A DNA stretch of 64,000 nucleotides from JADJOY01 sp046331705 [NCBI: bacterium] (lineage in GTDB: Bacteria; JADJOY01): the NCBI GenBank assembly GCA_046331705.1, contig JAXLQJ010000029.1:1-64000 (forward strand), in the 5' to 3' direction. How positions within the stretch are numbered: the first letter of the stretch is position 1; each line of letters begins with the position of its first letter. Below the pieces are notes generated by a model, which did no database searches, was not told where the DNA came from, and was given only the letters and a program-made list of their open reading frames with translations. Made by a program: the position numbers and the translations under genes. Below, one piece after another: positions 43,964-52,777 of the stretch.

Positions 43964-45118
43964 TTAGTCTTGCTGGTGCTCGAGAATCCGCAGGACCTCG
44001 GCGTGGCCCCGGCTCCGGGCGAACGCGATCGGGGTTTGGCCACCCGCCTCGGCACCCGGATCGGCCCCCCGCGCAACGAGCGCCCGGACGATCGCCACTT
44101 CGCCCATCTCGGCGGCCCGGTGCAGCGCGGTGAAGCCGCGCAGGTCCTTCGCACTCGGATCGGCTCCGTGCGCAAGCAGGCGTTCGACGTGCGCCGTCCG
44201 ACCTGCCTGCACGGCGTTCATGAGTGGGGTCGCGCCTTCGGCGGAGGGCGCATCGACCTGAGCCCCGTGCTCGAGAAGCCACTCGAGCGCGACCCCGTCC
44301 GTGCACACGCTCGCCCAGTGGAGCGGCGTCAGGCCATCGGCCGCGAGGAGATCGATCGGAACTCCGCTTGCGACGTGACGTGCGGCGGCTTCGATGTCAC
44401 CGCGCGCAATGGCGAGATGGAGCAACGAGTAGCTCCGAAGAGGGCGCCGCGGTGGGCGGTGCGGGACCTCGTGGGGCGTGGCACAGGTCGCGAAGCGACC
44501 GAAGAGGCTGAAGCATTCGTGAGCAAGCTGAGTGAGATCGCGACCTTCGGCGGTATCGATGGGCGCCGGAAAGGGGTCGCCCAGGACGTGGGTCCGAACC
44601 AGGAAATCGACGACCCGCTCAGGCCTCAGCTTGGCTCCGCCCGCCACCGAGCCGGTCAGTCGGGAGAGGATCGCTTCGCCGTTCGCGACGCTCACGTCCG
44701 CGATAGCCACGACCTCCCTGCGCCAGCTCCTCACGAAGATGAGCTTTCCATCGCGCAGGAAGAGCGCCCACTTCTGCTCCATGTGCGAGGGAAGGAAGAG
44801 CGGTCCGTCCGCGAGCACGTTATCGGTCGGATAGCGCAGATCGAGGGCGACGCTCGTCGGTTCGTGCGGAAGAACGCCCACGAACGTGCTGCCATCGTCT
44901 CCCCCAAAGGAGACGGCGTTGCTCGCACACACCGGATCCGAGCTCCACGCCGTGAGGTCCCGGGTCACCGGCGTGAGGTCCAAAATCGCAACACCGAACG
45001 GATTCTGATCGGCCGCAACCCAGCGCGGCTGCGAGCGCGGCTCCGCACCAGGCTCGACGGCACGCCCTTCGCTGATCGGCTTTGCGCCGAAACGCTTCTT
45101 GAGCCCATCCCACGCCAT
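43964..45118 (-). CDS. Ankyrin-repeat protein
   Basis: A 384-residue protein. Residues 1-240 are of unknown type. The C-terminal 150 residues hold about four ankyrin repeats, recognised by YSLLHLAIARGDIEAAA, GLTPLHWASV, GATPLMNAVQAGRTAHVERLLAHGADP, GFTALHRAAEMGEVAIVRALVARGADP and a final TPIAFARSRGHAEVLRIL. Such repeats bind partner proteins. ATG 45118 is chosen because MAWDGLKKRFG looks like a genuine N-terminus; the open frame extends upstream in basic sequence. No partner is evident next to it. Confidence 0.82.
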   Translation of the reverse strand: MAWDGLKKRFGAKPISEGRAVEPGAEPRSQPRWVAADQNPFGVAILDLTPVTRDLTAWSSDPVCASNAVSFGGDDGSTFVGVLPHEPTSVALDLRYPTDNVLADGPLFLPSHMEQKWALFLRDGKLIFVRSWRREVVAIADVSVANGEAILSRLTGSVAGGAKLRPERVVDFLVRTHVLGDPFPAPIDTAEGRDLTQLAHECFSLFGRFATCATPHEVPHRPPRRPLRSYSLLHLAIARGDIEAAARHVASGVPIDLLAADGLTPLHWASVCTDGVALEWLLEHGAQVDAPSAEGATPLMNAVQAGRTAHVERLLAHGADPSAKDLRGFTALHRAAEMGEVAIVRALVARGADPGAEAGGQTPIAFARSRGHAEVLRILEHQQD

Positions 45119-45246
45119 GACGGCGAGTTTCTCACGGTTGGCCGCCGGACGACGCCTGCGCAGTCGACGAGCGCTCGCGGCCGCGGCGACGAGCCGCGCC
45201 ACTCGGCGCTCGTCGAGAGTTGTGCTCCGCGGATCCGCGGCGCAGG

Positions 45247-46005
45247 ATGCCATGCATGTTCGGTCGGCGCTTGCGAGTTTTCGCATTCACCGCGGCATTC
45301 TTCACGCTGCCCGCGTGTGGCGACGACGGCGGTCTTCCGAGCTCCGCGGCATTTCCGCCGCAACCGACCGTTTCTGCTTGCCTGAGCCCCGTGCCCTCTC
45401 CCGAGGATCTCGACGCGGACGGGGCCGCACGAATCGAGGGCACCGTCGTCGAGCAGGGCGTCGGCTATGCGCCCGATCATTGCTTCGGGCACGCCGTCGG
45501 TCACGACCTCGTGCCGGAGGGCGCTGCAGGATCGCAGTGGTTTCGGCTGCGAGACGCAAGCGGCAACGAGCGGATCGCCGGGATTCACGTCTCGGGATCC
45601 GAACCGCTCGCGATCACGGAAGGAGAGACGATTCGCGCCGTTTACCATCGTCTCCCCTTCTTCGGTGCCGCCGAATCGTTGTTGCTGACGCGCGTGAACG
45701 GTGACGTGCTCACCTGGGTGCTCAACACGGCGACGGCACCCATCCCCGGCCCCGCGGGCGTGTCGATCGAGCTGGGCAGGCGCGTGGGGCGCGACGACTA
45801 CGCGTGCGGTCACGACGATCTTCACGAAGTCCGCGTACAGGTGAACGAGGAGCGCGGCTCGATTCCCTTTCATGGTGCCGCCCAGGTGGGTGGGATGCGT
45901 TTCGTGAACGCCGGCGCAGGCGACACCTTCTATCCGGATGCATGCCATCCGGCGGATGCGCCGTCGGGACCGTGGTTCTTCATCGCTGCCACGCCTCAGC
46001 CGTGA
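45247..46005 (+). CDS. Secreted lipoprotein of unknown function
   Basis: Not recognised. From ATG 45247 it is 252 residues with a short basic N-terminus, a hydrophobic stretch and a lipobox ending LPAC, then a beta-rich domain with four or five further Cys (for example YAPDHCFGHAVGHD and DDYACGHDDLHEV), consistent with disulfides outside the cytoplasm. The start could also be the ATG at 45256. The two motifs rich in Cys, His and Asp could bind a metal. Confidence 0.65.
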   Translation: MPCMFGRRLRVFAFTAAFFTLPACGDDGGLPSSAAFPPQPTVSACLSPVPSPEDLDADGAARIEGTVVEQGVGYAPDHCFGHAVGHDLVPEGAAGSQWFRLRDASGNERIAGIHVSGSEPLAITEGETIRAVYHRLPFFGAAESLLLTRVNGDVLTWVLNTATAPIPGPAGVSIELGRRVGRDDYACGHDDLHEVRVQVNEERGSIPFHGAAQVGGMRFVNAGAGDTFYPDACHPADAPSGPWFFIAATPQP

Positions 46006-46069
46006 GCGCGCTCTCGGACGTGCTGCGCGCGGGGTGAGCGCACTTCCGGGCTGCGCGAGATCGCGCCCG

Positions 46070-46412
46070 ATGGTGGACCCTCGCGAAGCAGGCGACGTCC
46101 CGTACGGCGAGGACTGGGACGACGCCGCGGAAGTCACCGCCTGGACCGCGGCTGCCGACGGCAAGCGCCCGGGGCGGGCACGAGTTCGCCACGCCATCGC
46201 GGAGCGCGTCGCGGAGCTGGCTGCGGGCGCGCACGTCGTCGAGCTCGCCTCGGGGCCTGGCCTGCTTGCGCACGCCGTGCTCGATCGCTGCGCGGATCTC
46301 GGAAGCTACACCCTGCTCGATCTCGCCGAGCCGATGCTGGAGCTGAGCCGTTCGCGTGGATCTCGCGCTGAACGGCCTGGTGCTCTACGCTGCCCGGAAG
46401 CGAGCCGCGTGA
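46070..46412 (+). pseudogene. Remnant of a SAM-dependent methyltransferase
   Basis: About 95 codons from ATG 46070 encode a methyltransferase N-terminus (AHVVELASGPGLLAHAVLDRC, YTLLDLAEPMLELSR) and then lose homology. A 19-codon tail (DLALNGLVLYAARKRAA, 46356-46412) lies in another frame and could be the true C-terminus. The pattern suggests an internal deletion with a frameshift. The next gene starts 87 bp later. Confidence 0.6.
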
Positions 46413-46499
46413 CGCGTTGCCCTCCGTGGAGATTCGCGAATGGCGATCGCGTGCCACACACTCCCACCCACCCGAGCCATCGCTCGCGACGGAGGCATC

Positions 46500-47006
46500 A
46501 TGAGCATCGTGAACCGGCCAGCCGCAAGACCGGCGTCTCCCGATCTGCGCTCACACCGTGCTCCCTCGGCTTCGAGATTCGCACGTCGCCGATCGACGTG
46601 GCCTGCCGCGATCGGTCCAACCAGGATCGGCCTGCTCGTGCTGGGCATGCTGCAGGTGGCGGCCGCGGCGAGCGCCGGACAGGACTGGGAGCTCGTCACC
46701 GTCACGCGCGGTGCGACGTGGGAGATCAACCAGGCGAAGGGCACCTTGAAGCGCGACGGAAGCGTGCTCGAAGGGACACTGAACGACACCAAGGACGGTC
46801 AAGCCGACTATCGGATTCGCATCGAGCTCACCGGCGACCACGCGAAGGCCAAGTTCTGGTTCGTCTCCGAGAACGACGAAGGCACGACCCTCACCGGCAG
46901 CTACAGCAAGGCGCCGCACCCAACCCAGACCCATTGCCCGGAACAGATTCAGCTCGTGAACTCCTTTCAGTACATCGGTCTTGCCCGGGATGCGTGCAAG
47001 CCCTGA
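46500..47006 (+). CDS. Secreted protein, paralogue 1 of a duplicated pair
   Basis: From ATG 46500 (GGAGG five bases upstream) 168 residues: a 40-residue basic leader, a hydrophobic signal-like segment (GLLVLGMLQVAAAASA) and a domain of about 105 residues beginning WELVTVTRGATWEINQAKG and including FWFVSENDEGTTLTGSY. The same domain occurs at 49148-49561 with roughly 65% identity by eye. Family and function unknown. The long N-terminal extension is unusual; a start nearer the signal segment is possible but lacks an SD. Confidence 0.65.
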   Translation: MSIVNRPAARPASPDLRSHRAPSASRFARRRSTWPAAIGPTRIGLLVLGMLQVAAAASAGQDWELVTVTRGATWEINQAKGTLKRDGSVLEGTLNDTKDGQADYRIRIELTGDHAKAKFWFVSENDEGTTLTGSYSKAPHPTQTHCPEQIQLVNSFQYIGLARDACKP

Positions 47007-47057
47007 CGGAAGACGCAACCGGTCTCGGCGAGCCGCTCGCGAGCGACGGTGCCCGTG

Positions 47058-47918
47058 ATGCCGGTTGACACGCGCGAGGCGCCGGACGACACGGCCGTCC
47101 GGACCGCACTGTGGCGCGCGCTGCACGTGCTGGCGGACCCGCCGCCGCACGTGTTCGTGGACGACTTGGGGCTCGCCCTCGTCGCGCCCGACGAGGGCTG
47201 GCGAGATCGCCCGGACATGAGCCCATTCACGCGGCCGTTCCGCGCGTCCATCGTTGCCCGCGCGCGCTTCGTCGAGGATCTGGTCGCGGACCGCGCCGCT
47301 CGCGACGTCCTGCAATACGTCATCTTGGGTGCGGGTCTCGATACCTTCGCTCAGCGCCGGCCGGACCTTGCGTCGCGGCTTCAGGTGTTCGAGATCGATC
47401 AGCCGGGCCCGCAGGCGTGGAAACGAAAGCGGCTCGGCGAGCTCGGCTTCGGCATCCCGACCTTCCTGCACCTCGTGCCCGTCGACTTCGAAGCGGGCGA
47501 TGCCTGGTGGGACCAGCTCCTCGCGAGCGGCTTCGATCGCGCGCGTCCGGCGGTGGTCGCCGCGCTGGGCGTGAGCATGTATCTGACCGAGGACGCGATC
47601 GCCGCGATGCTGCGCCGCATCGCTACCCTCGCGCCGGGCTCGACGTTCACACTGTCCTTCCTGCTTCCCATCGAGCTGGCCGATCCGGAGGTACGCCCCG
47701 GGATCGAGCGCGCCGCCGAGGGCGCGCGAGCAAACGGTACGCCGTTCATCAGCTTCTTCACGCCAGACGCGATGCTGGCGCTGGCCAGGAAATGGGGCTT
47801 CCGAGCGGTCGAGCACGTCTCGGCGAATGCGCTCGCCGAACGCTATTTCGCGAATCGAACGGACGGCCTTCGTCCGCCGGCCAATGCGGAAGAGCTGCTC
47901 GTGGCCACCATCCTCTGA
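47058..47918 (+). CDS. Class I SAM-dependent methyltransferase, leucine carboxyl methyltransferase (Ppm1/TIGR00027) type
   Basis: A 286-residue methyltransferase of the group related to leucine carboxyl methyltransferases, common in mycobacteria and other high-GC bacteria. Features: REAPDDTAVRTALWRALH at the N-terminus, PFRASIVARARFVEDLV, QYVILGAGLDTFAQR (SAM motif I), FEIDQPGPQAWKRKRL, and GVSMYLTEDAIAAMLR. Natural substrates of the group are mostly unknown. The start is ATG 47058, with an in-frame GTG three codons upstream. It sits between the two secreted paralogues. Confidence 0.88.
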   Translation: MPVDTREAPDDTAVRTALWRALHVLADPPPHVFVDDLGLALVAPDEGWRDRPDMSPFTRPFRASIVARARFVEDLVADRAARDVLQYVILGAGLDTFAQRRPDLASRLQVFEIDQPGPQAWKRKRLGELGFGIPTFLHLVPVDFEAGDAWWDQLLASGFDRARPAVVAALGVSMYLTEDAIAAMLRRIATLAPGSTFTLSFLLPIELADPEVRPGIERAAEGARANGTPFISFFTPDAMLALARKWGFRAVEHVSANALAERYFANRTDGLRPPANAEELLVATIL

Positions 47919-48040
47919 GCTCGTCCGAGCCGCTCACCGATGCCGGGACCCGCTCGAGCGTCCCGTCGCCCGCGGGTCGCGGGTGCTTGGAGCGGATCGC
48001 CGATCCGTGCGATGAAGCGGCTCGGGAGAGCGTTCCGGCG

Positions 48041-49102
48041 ATGGCGTGCGTCCGCGTGGTCCGCAAGCGAGTGGTTGCGCTGGTGAGCGCATGGGCGGCG
48101 TTCGTGCTCGGCGGGTGCGGGTCTACGGGCCACGGCGCGGCGGGCTCGTTCGTGCCCACCGACCCGAGCATCAGCGGGCGGTTCGCCGTCGAGCACGGCG
48201 CAGCCGAGCTCACGGTGCCGGGCTTCGGCAGGTACTCGGCGCTGACGTTCCGGCCGATCGCCAGCGCCACGGCGGGCGCAGCTAGCCTCGAGCCGCCGTC
48301 GCAGGTGCCGGGAATCGTGCTGTCGAATGGGCTCGCTGCGCCGGGCTCGATCATGACGTGGATCTCGGATCACCTCGCGAGCCACGGCTACGCGGTGCTG
48401 ACGTTCACTCCCGCGAACACGTTGTCCCTCGACATGACCGCCTGGGCAGCCGGGTTCGAGCGGGGGATCGATGCGTTCCTGGGTGCGGATGGAGCGTCGG
48501 CGGGCGCGCTCGACGGCCTCGTCGATCCCGAGCACATCGGTCTGGTGGCGCTCTCCGCTGGTGGCGCGGGTGCGATCGAGGCTGCCGGCAACGACCCGCG
48601 CATCGGCGCGGTGGTGGCGTTCGCACCGGGGATCAGCGACCTGGGACGCTTTCTCTTCCAGGACACGATCGACGCCGCGGCGCGCATCGCGGCCCCGACG
48701 CAGATCCAGGTGGGCACCGAGGATTGTCTCGTGAACCCGCGCCCACCGAGCCTGCTCGCATTCACCAACCTCGAGCGCGGCGGCGTGGAGACCTACTACG
48801 ACGCGATTCCGGCGCGCCGACAGCTCCTCGAGATCATGGGCGCAAACCACATCGGCTACTTCGACGAGGCGGCGCTCGGGCTCTGGACCGCTGCCATCGT
48901 GGACACGATCCCGATCGACTGCGCCGCCACGATCTCCGCCGCCGACCAGCACACCGTCGCCAAGCGCTACGCCACGATGTGGCTCGACACGTATCTCCAC
49001 GAAACCACGGCCTGGCGGGATGAGCTCTTCGGCGGCGGAGTCGAAGCGGACCTCGCGAACGACGTGCTGAACCGCGTGCGTTCCGACGCACCGCGCGAAT
49101 GA
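48041..49102 (+). CDS. Alpha/beta hydrolase lipoprotein
   Basis: A 353-residue exported hydrolase: lipobox LGGC at Cys26, then an alpha/beta fold related to dienelactone hydrolase/cutinase-like enzymes. The nucleophile elbow is ALSAGG in IGLVALSAGGAGAIEAA, with an oxyanion-side SNGLAAPGSIMTWISDHLASHGY region, the acid near VGTEDCLVNP and the His in GANHIGYFDE. Substrate unknown; an ester or polyester is plausible. It precedes the second paralogue gene by 45 bp. Confidence 0.83.
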   Translation: MACVRVVRKRVVALVSAWAAFVLGGCGSTGHGAAGSFVPTDPSISGRFAVEHGAAELTVPGFGRYSALTFRPIASATAGAASLEPPSQVPGIVLSNGLAAPGSIMTWISDHLASHGYAVLTFTPANTLSLDMTAWAAGFERGIDAFLGADGASAGALDGLVDPEHIGLVALSAGGAGAIEAAGNDPRIGAVVAFAPGISDLGRFLFQDTIDAAARIAAPTQIQVGTEDCLVNPRPPSLLAFTNLERGGVETYYDAIPARRQLLEIMGANHIGYFDEAALGLWTAAIVDTIPIDCAATISAADQHTVAKRYATMWLDTYLHETTAWRDELFGGGVEADLANDVLNRVRSDAPRE

Positions 49103-49147
49103 CCGATCATCCACACACGGATCCTGCGGTCCATCGGAGGTGTCGTC

Positions 49148-49561
49148 GTGCGAAGACTCGTGCGTGTCGTCCTGAGCGCGGTCGTCGCTGTCCTGGTCGC
49201 CCGAGCTGCGCATGCCCGCGAGGAGTGGGAGCTCGTCACGGTCACCCGAGGCGCAAGCTGGGAGATCAACGAGGCGAGCGGCGCACTGAAACGATCCGGC
49301 AGCGTGCTCGAAGGCGTGCTGAAAGACGCCAAGGACGGCCAACCGGACAACAAGATCCGAATCGAGCTCGCAGGCGAGCATGCGGAGGCGATGTTCTGGT
49401 TCGTCAGCGAGAACGACGAGGGCACGACGCTCACCGGCACCTACACCAAGGCGCCGGGCGCGACTGCGACCCATGGCCCCGAGCAAATTCAGCTCGTGAA
49501 CGATCACCAGTACATCGGCCTTGCCCGTGGCGCCTGCGAAGGCCTCGCCGTTCCGAGATGA
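49148..49561 (+). CDS. Secreted protein, paralogue 2 of a duplicated pair
   Basis: A 137-residue protein from GTG 49148 (GGAGGTG upstream) with a clear signal peptide (LVRVVLSAVVAVLVARAAHA) followed by the same domain as 46500-47006: WELVTVTRGASWEINEASG, KIRIELAGEHAEAMFWFVSENDEGTTLTGTY and EQIQLVNDHQYIGLARGAC. Here the signal peptide is normal, so this copy defines the mature domain. Function unknown. Confidence 0.75.
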   Translation: MRRLVRVVLSAVVAVLVARAAHAREEWELVTVTRGASWEINEASGALKRSGSVLEGVLKDAKDGQPDNKIRIELAGEHAEAMFWFVSENDEGTTLTGTYTKAPGATATHGPEQIQLVNDHQYIGLARGACEGLAVPR

Positions 49562-49711
49562 GCAGGGGCGCGGCCGCGACGAAACCTGGGCCGCCGCAGG
49601 TGCACGTGCTCCGATCGAGGAAGGCAACGCTCCGTCGGCGCCCACGACGCGTCACGGAATCAAGAACGTTCGAGCCGTGACGATGGCGATCGTCGAACCG
49701 CGAGTCGACTG

Positions 49712-50263
49712 ATGGTGATCCTGAGACCCACCCGGAAGCTGCGATCCTCGCTGCCGACGGTCGCCGCGGCAGAACCGAGCGACACGGCGCTAGGCGACTG
49801 GTACGTGAATCGGATCGTCGTTGGGCGTCAGCCACTGCTGCTCTTGCTCAGCTCAACCTCGCTGCTTCCGATCGTGTTGCCCGCGCGCGACGTCCGTTCG
49901 CTTCCAAAACGTTTGGGGTCCGTGGTGTCCGAGCGACTCCGCCGTCTCGGGGCCGAAGACGAGCTCATCGCCGCGGAGATACGGGCCATGCATCCGGTCG
50001 TCACAGCAGCCACCATCGATCGATCTGTGCTTGGCATCCTGGTCGAGTTCGCGATGCTCATCCCCCACTACTTCGAGGCGGGCATCGACGCTGAACACGA
50101 TCTCGCCGGATTGGAGGACTGGCTCCAGCACACGCCGTGTCATGCGGCGTCGACCGCCGAGGTCGTGTTTCCCGACCGTGAGGCTGCGGCGTTGCTCGGC
50201 GCGAGATGGGGGCGGAACATGCCTCGTCAGCCGATGGGCAATCCCTCGGAACCGCAGGCGTGA
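49712..50263 (+). CDS. DUF6933-like protein
   Basis: A 183-residue cytoplasmic protein beginning MVILRPTRKLRSSLP, then WYVNRIVVGRQPLLLLLSSTSLLPIVLPAR, a pattern I associate with the DUF6933 family; function unknown. The C-terminal third is less typical. It follows paralogue 2 by 150 bp, with nothing notable in the gap. Confidence 0.65.
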   Translation: MVILRPTRKLRSSLPTVAAAEPSDTALGDWYVNRIVVGRQPLLLLLSSTSLLPIVLPARDVRSLPKRLGSVVSERLRRLGAEDELIAAEIRAMHPVVTAATIDRSVLGILVEFAMLIPHYFEAGIDAEHDLAGLEDWLQHTPCHAASTAEVVFPDREAAALLGARWGRNMPRQPMGNPSEPQA

Positions 50264-50333
50264 CCCCCCATGCCACACGGCACCACGCCGCGTCCGTGCC
50301 GATCCCGCTGAGCTTCATTCGCGACGAGGCCGA

Positions 50334-50648
50334 GACCACTTCCCGGCGCTCAGGCGGGCGCTCGGGCTCGGCGAGCTCGTGCTGTTCGGCCACAGCGTCG
50401 GTGGGGTGATGTCGCTCGCTGTCGCCGCAGCGGGACACGAGCCGTGGGTCGCGGTAGTGAGCGAGTCGGCGCTGGCATTCGTCGAGGAGCGCACCCGCAC
50501 GGTGATCCGGCGCGCCCGCGACGGCTTCGCCGACCCGACGCAGTTCGCGAAGCTCACGCGCTGGCACGGCGAGCGCGCCGGCGAGGTGATCGAGAGTGTG
50601 GCGGTGTTCCTGGTGGAGAACGTGCCGGATGCGAAGGTGGACCGATAA
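50334..50648 (+). pseudogene. Remnant of an alpha/beta hydrolase
   Basis: About 104 codons encode the middle of an alpha/beta hydrolase, with DHFPALRRALGLGELVLFGHSVGG containing the nucleophile elbow GHSVGG. The N-terminal strands and the catalytic Asp/His end are missing, and no start codon with SD precedes it; part of the missing N-terminus may be in another frame at about 50290-50330. It ends in TAA at 50646, at the edge of the TetR operator. Confidence 0.6.
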
Positions 50649-50666
50649 TTAGTCAACGTTGACCAA
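50649..50666. promoter_or_regulatory. TetR-type operator TTAGTCAACGTTGACCAA
   Basis: An 18-bp palindrome with one mismatch between half-sites TTAGTCAAC and GTTGACCAA, 27 bp upstream of the tetR start. The position and the AT-rich setting fit autoregulation of the tetR/COQ4-like operon. Confidence 0.7.
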
Positions 50667-50693
50667 TTAGGCGCGGTGACGTAGGACGAGGCC

Positions 50694-51320
50694 ATGGCCA
50701 CGTCGTCCGCCACGAGCGCCAAGCCCCGCCGCCCCCAGGCTCGCGGCGAGGCGACGCGCCTGCGCATCCTCGAGGCGACGCTCGCCTGCATCACCGAGGA
50801 GGGCTACGCACGAACCAGCACGGTCCACGTGTGCCGGCGCTCGGGTGCCTCGCGCGGTTCTCTTCTGCACCAGTTCCCGACCCGCGCCGAGCTGATGGCG
50901 GCAGCGGTCGCCCATCTGTTCGAGAAGCTGACGACCGACTACGTCGAGGCGCTCGCCGCGCTGCGCGCGAAGGCCCTTCGCAGCGTCGCCCGGCGCGTCG
51001 ACGTCGCGAGCGAGCTGTTACTCGCCGGCTACGCGGACCCGCACCTCGCCGCGGTGCTCGACATCTACTCGGCGGCTCGAACCGACGCGGAGCTGATGGC
51101 GGCGCTCAGGCCGGTGGCCGCGCGGCACCGCGAAGCCGTGCGGCAACTCGCGCATCATCTCTTCCCCGCGGCGGCGACGTCGAAGCGCGCGGACCGCGGG
51201 CTCGCGGTGGTGCTCGACGCCCTGCAGGGCCTCGCCTTCCGCAGCGTCGTGAACCCGGACGGCGCCCGCGACACGATCGACGGCGCCAAGGAACTCCTCG
51301 TCGAGGTCTTCCCCCCATGA
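50694..51320 (+). CDS. TetR-family transcriptional regulator
   Basis: A 208-residue repressor: N-terminal helix-turn-helix (about 20-65; RLRILEATLACITEEGYARTSTVHVCRRSGASRGSLLHQFPTRAELM) and a helical ligand-binding domain. It starts at ATG 50694 behind a clear palindrome and overlaps the COQ4-like gene by four bases, so it most likely controls that gene and itself. The inducer is unknown. Confidence 0.9.
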   Translation: MATSSATSAKPRRPQARGEATRLRILEATLACITEEGYARTSTVHVCRRSGASRGSLLHQFPTRAELMAAAVAHLFEKLTTDYVEALAALRAKALRSVARRVDVASELLLAGYADPHLAAVLDIYSAARTDAELMAALRPVAARHREAVRQLAHHLFPAAATSKRADRGLAVVLDALQGLAFRSVVNPDGARDTIDGAKELLVEVFPP

Positions 51321-52264
51321 AGAAGCGCACGCTGAACGAACGCGACATCCCCGGCGCGCTGCTGGCGGGGGCCCGTTGGCTCGTCAACCCGGTTTCGGAG
51401 GGCGGCGTCAAGCAGGTGCCGCGCATCAAGCTCTTGGCGGGCGGTCCGGAGATCCTCGCCGACCTCGAGCGGATGCGGGCCCACCCGACGGGCAGACGGA
51501 TCCTCGACGAGCGGCCCGATCTCGGCGCCGCCCTCTCGGACTCCACCGCGCTGAGGGCTATGCCCGCGGGAAGCCTCGGCCGGACGTTCCATGAGGCCAT
51601 GGACATCCCCGGCGGCGTTCCCGGCTCTCTCCTGGCGGCGACGATCTACCTGGACGGGTTCTTCGATTCCTTCGAGATGAGCGAGGAAGCGCAGTACTAC
51701 ATCGCACGCTCCCGGTGGTTTCACGACCTGTTCCACATCGTGACCGGGTACGGCACGGACCTGCCGGGGGAAGGACTCCTGATTTACTTCGCGCTCGGAT
51801 ACGAGCACCGCGTGCCCTACCGGGCGGCGTCCCTCTCGCCCCTCGGGATCGGCCCGGGACTCTTCATCCGACCGAGCTGCGGCCAGCGCGCCTGGCGAGC
51901 GCTCCTCCGCGACGCGCACGCGCGGGGGCTCGCGGCCAACCGGGTCAGTCCACCCGAATGCGTGCCGTGGGAGGAGCTGCTTCCCCGCCCGCTCGGCGAG
52001 GTGCGTGCGGCGCTCGGCGTCGTCCCCTTCCTCGAGGACACGTCGCGCTGGCTCGACCACAGCTGGTTCGGGCGGCAGGCGGCGATCGGCTTTGGTGCCT
52101 ACCCGAGATCGCCGAAGCGGGCGCAGCTCGCCCTCACCGTCGTGAAGGCCGGCGTCGACTACCGGGAGCTCTTCCGCATGAGCCGCGCGAAGGCGCGCGA
52201 ACTCTTCGACCTCACCGCTGCCGGCGCCTCCGCCGAGGAGATCCGCGCCGCCGCGGCGGCGTGA
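51317..52264 (+). CDS. COQ4-like protein
   Basis: A 315-residue homologue of the ubiquinone-biosynthesis protein COQ4. The diagnostic HDxxH-x11-E metal motif is intact: His136, Asp137, His140 and Glu152 (HDLFHIVTGYGTDLPGEG). Eukaryotic COQ4 is required for coenzyme Q synthesis and has recently been linked to C1 decarboxylation/hydroxylation of the ring. Bacterial homologues are often outside ubi operons. This one is translationally coupled to a TetR repressor, arguing for inducible, possibly substrate-specific use, not constitutive quinone synthesis. Confidence 0.83.
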   Translation: MKKRTLNERDIPGALLAGARWLVNPVSEGGVKQVPRIKLLAGGPEILADLERMRAHPTGRRILDERPDLGAALSDSTALRAMPAGSLGRTFHEAMDIPGGVPGSLLAATIYLDGFFDSFEMSEEAQYYIARSRWFHDLFHIVTGYGTDLPGEGLLIYFALGYEHRVPYRAASLSPLGIGPGLFIRPSCGQRAWRALLRDAHARGLAANRVSPPECVPWEELLPRPLGEVRAALGVVPFLEDTSRWLDHSWFGRQAAIGFGAYPRSPKRAQLALTVVKAGVDYRELFRMSRAKARELFDLTAAGASAEEIRAAAAA

Positions 52265-52360
52265 GCCGGCCCGGGTCGATCGGGCCGCCGGCGCGCGCGG
52301 CGCGGCTGTTCGGCTAGGATGCGGCACGCTGCGGGCGTTTCGCTGAACGCGAGGGCGACG

Positions 52361-52750
52361 ATGCTGGAAGGGTCCTGTCACTGTGGCACGGTGCGGTGGA
52401 CGTTCGCGACGGAGCCGGATGGCGCGACCGCGTGCAACTGCACCGTGTGCCGGCGCTACGGCGGGCTGTGGATCTACGACTTCGAGAACGAGGCGATCCA
52501 CGTCTCGGGGCCGACCACGAAGTACGTGCGCGGCAAGCACATCGAATTCCACTTCTGCCCCACCTGCGGGTGCGTGGCGTACTGGCGCGCGCAGCACCCG
52601 GGTGAGGACGGGCGGCGGCGCATGGCGGTGAACGTGCGGCTGGGCGAGCCGGACGCGGTCGCGAAGCTGCCGATCGACCACTTCGACGGGCTCGACACCT
52701 TCGAGGACCTGCCGCGCGACGGGCGCTGTGTCGCCGACTACTGGTTCTGA
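52361..52750 (+). CDS. GFA/CENP-V domain protein
   Basis: A 129-residue zinc-binding protein of the glutathione-dependent formaldehyde-activating family. Cys motifs are CxC (6, 8), CNCTVC (25, 27, 30) and CPTCGC (66, 69, 71), enough for two zinc sites. Role in formaldehyde chemistry is proven only for a few members. ATG 52361 is chosen because the Cys domain begins within five residues; an in-frame ATG 14 codons upstream is less likely. The next gene follows after 27 bp. Confidence 0.87.
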   Translation: MLEGSCHCGTVRWTFATEPDGATACNCTVCRRYGGLWIYDFENEAIHVSGPTTKYVRGKHIEFHFCPTCGCVAYWRAQHPGEDGRRRMAVNVRLGEPDAVAKLPIDHFDGLDTFEDLPRDGRCVADYWF

Positions 52751-52777
52751 GCAGCGCGCCGGTCCGCCAAACCCGCA

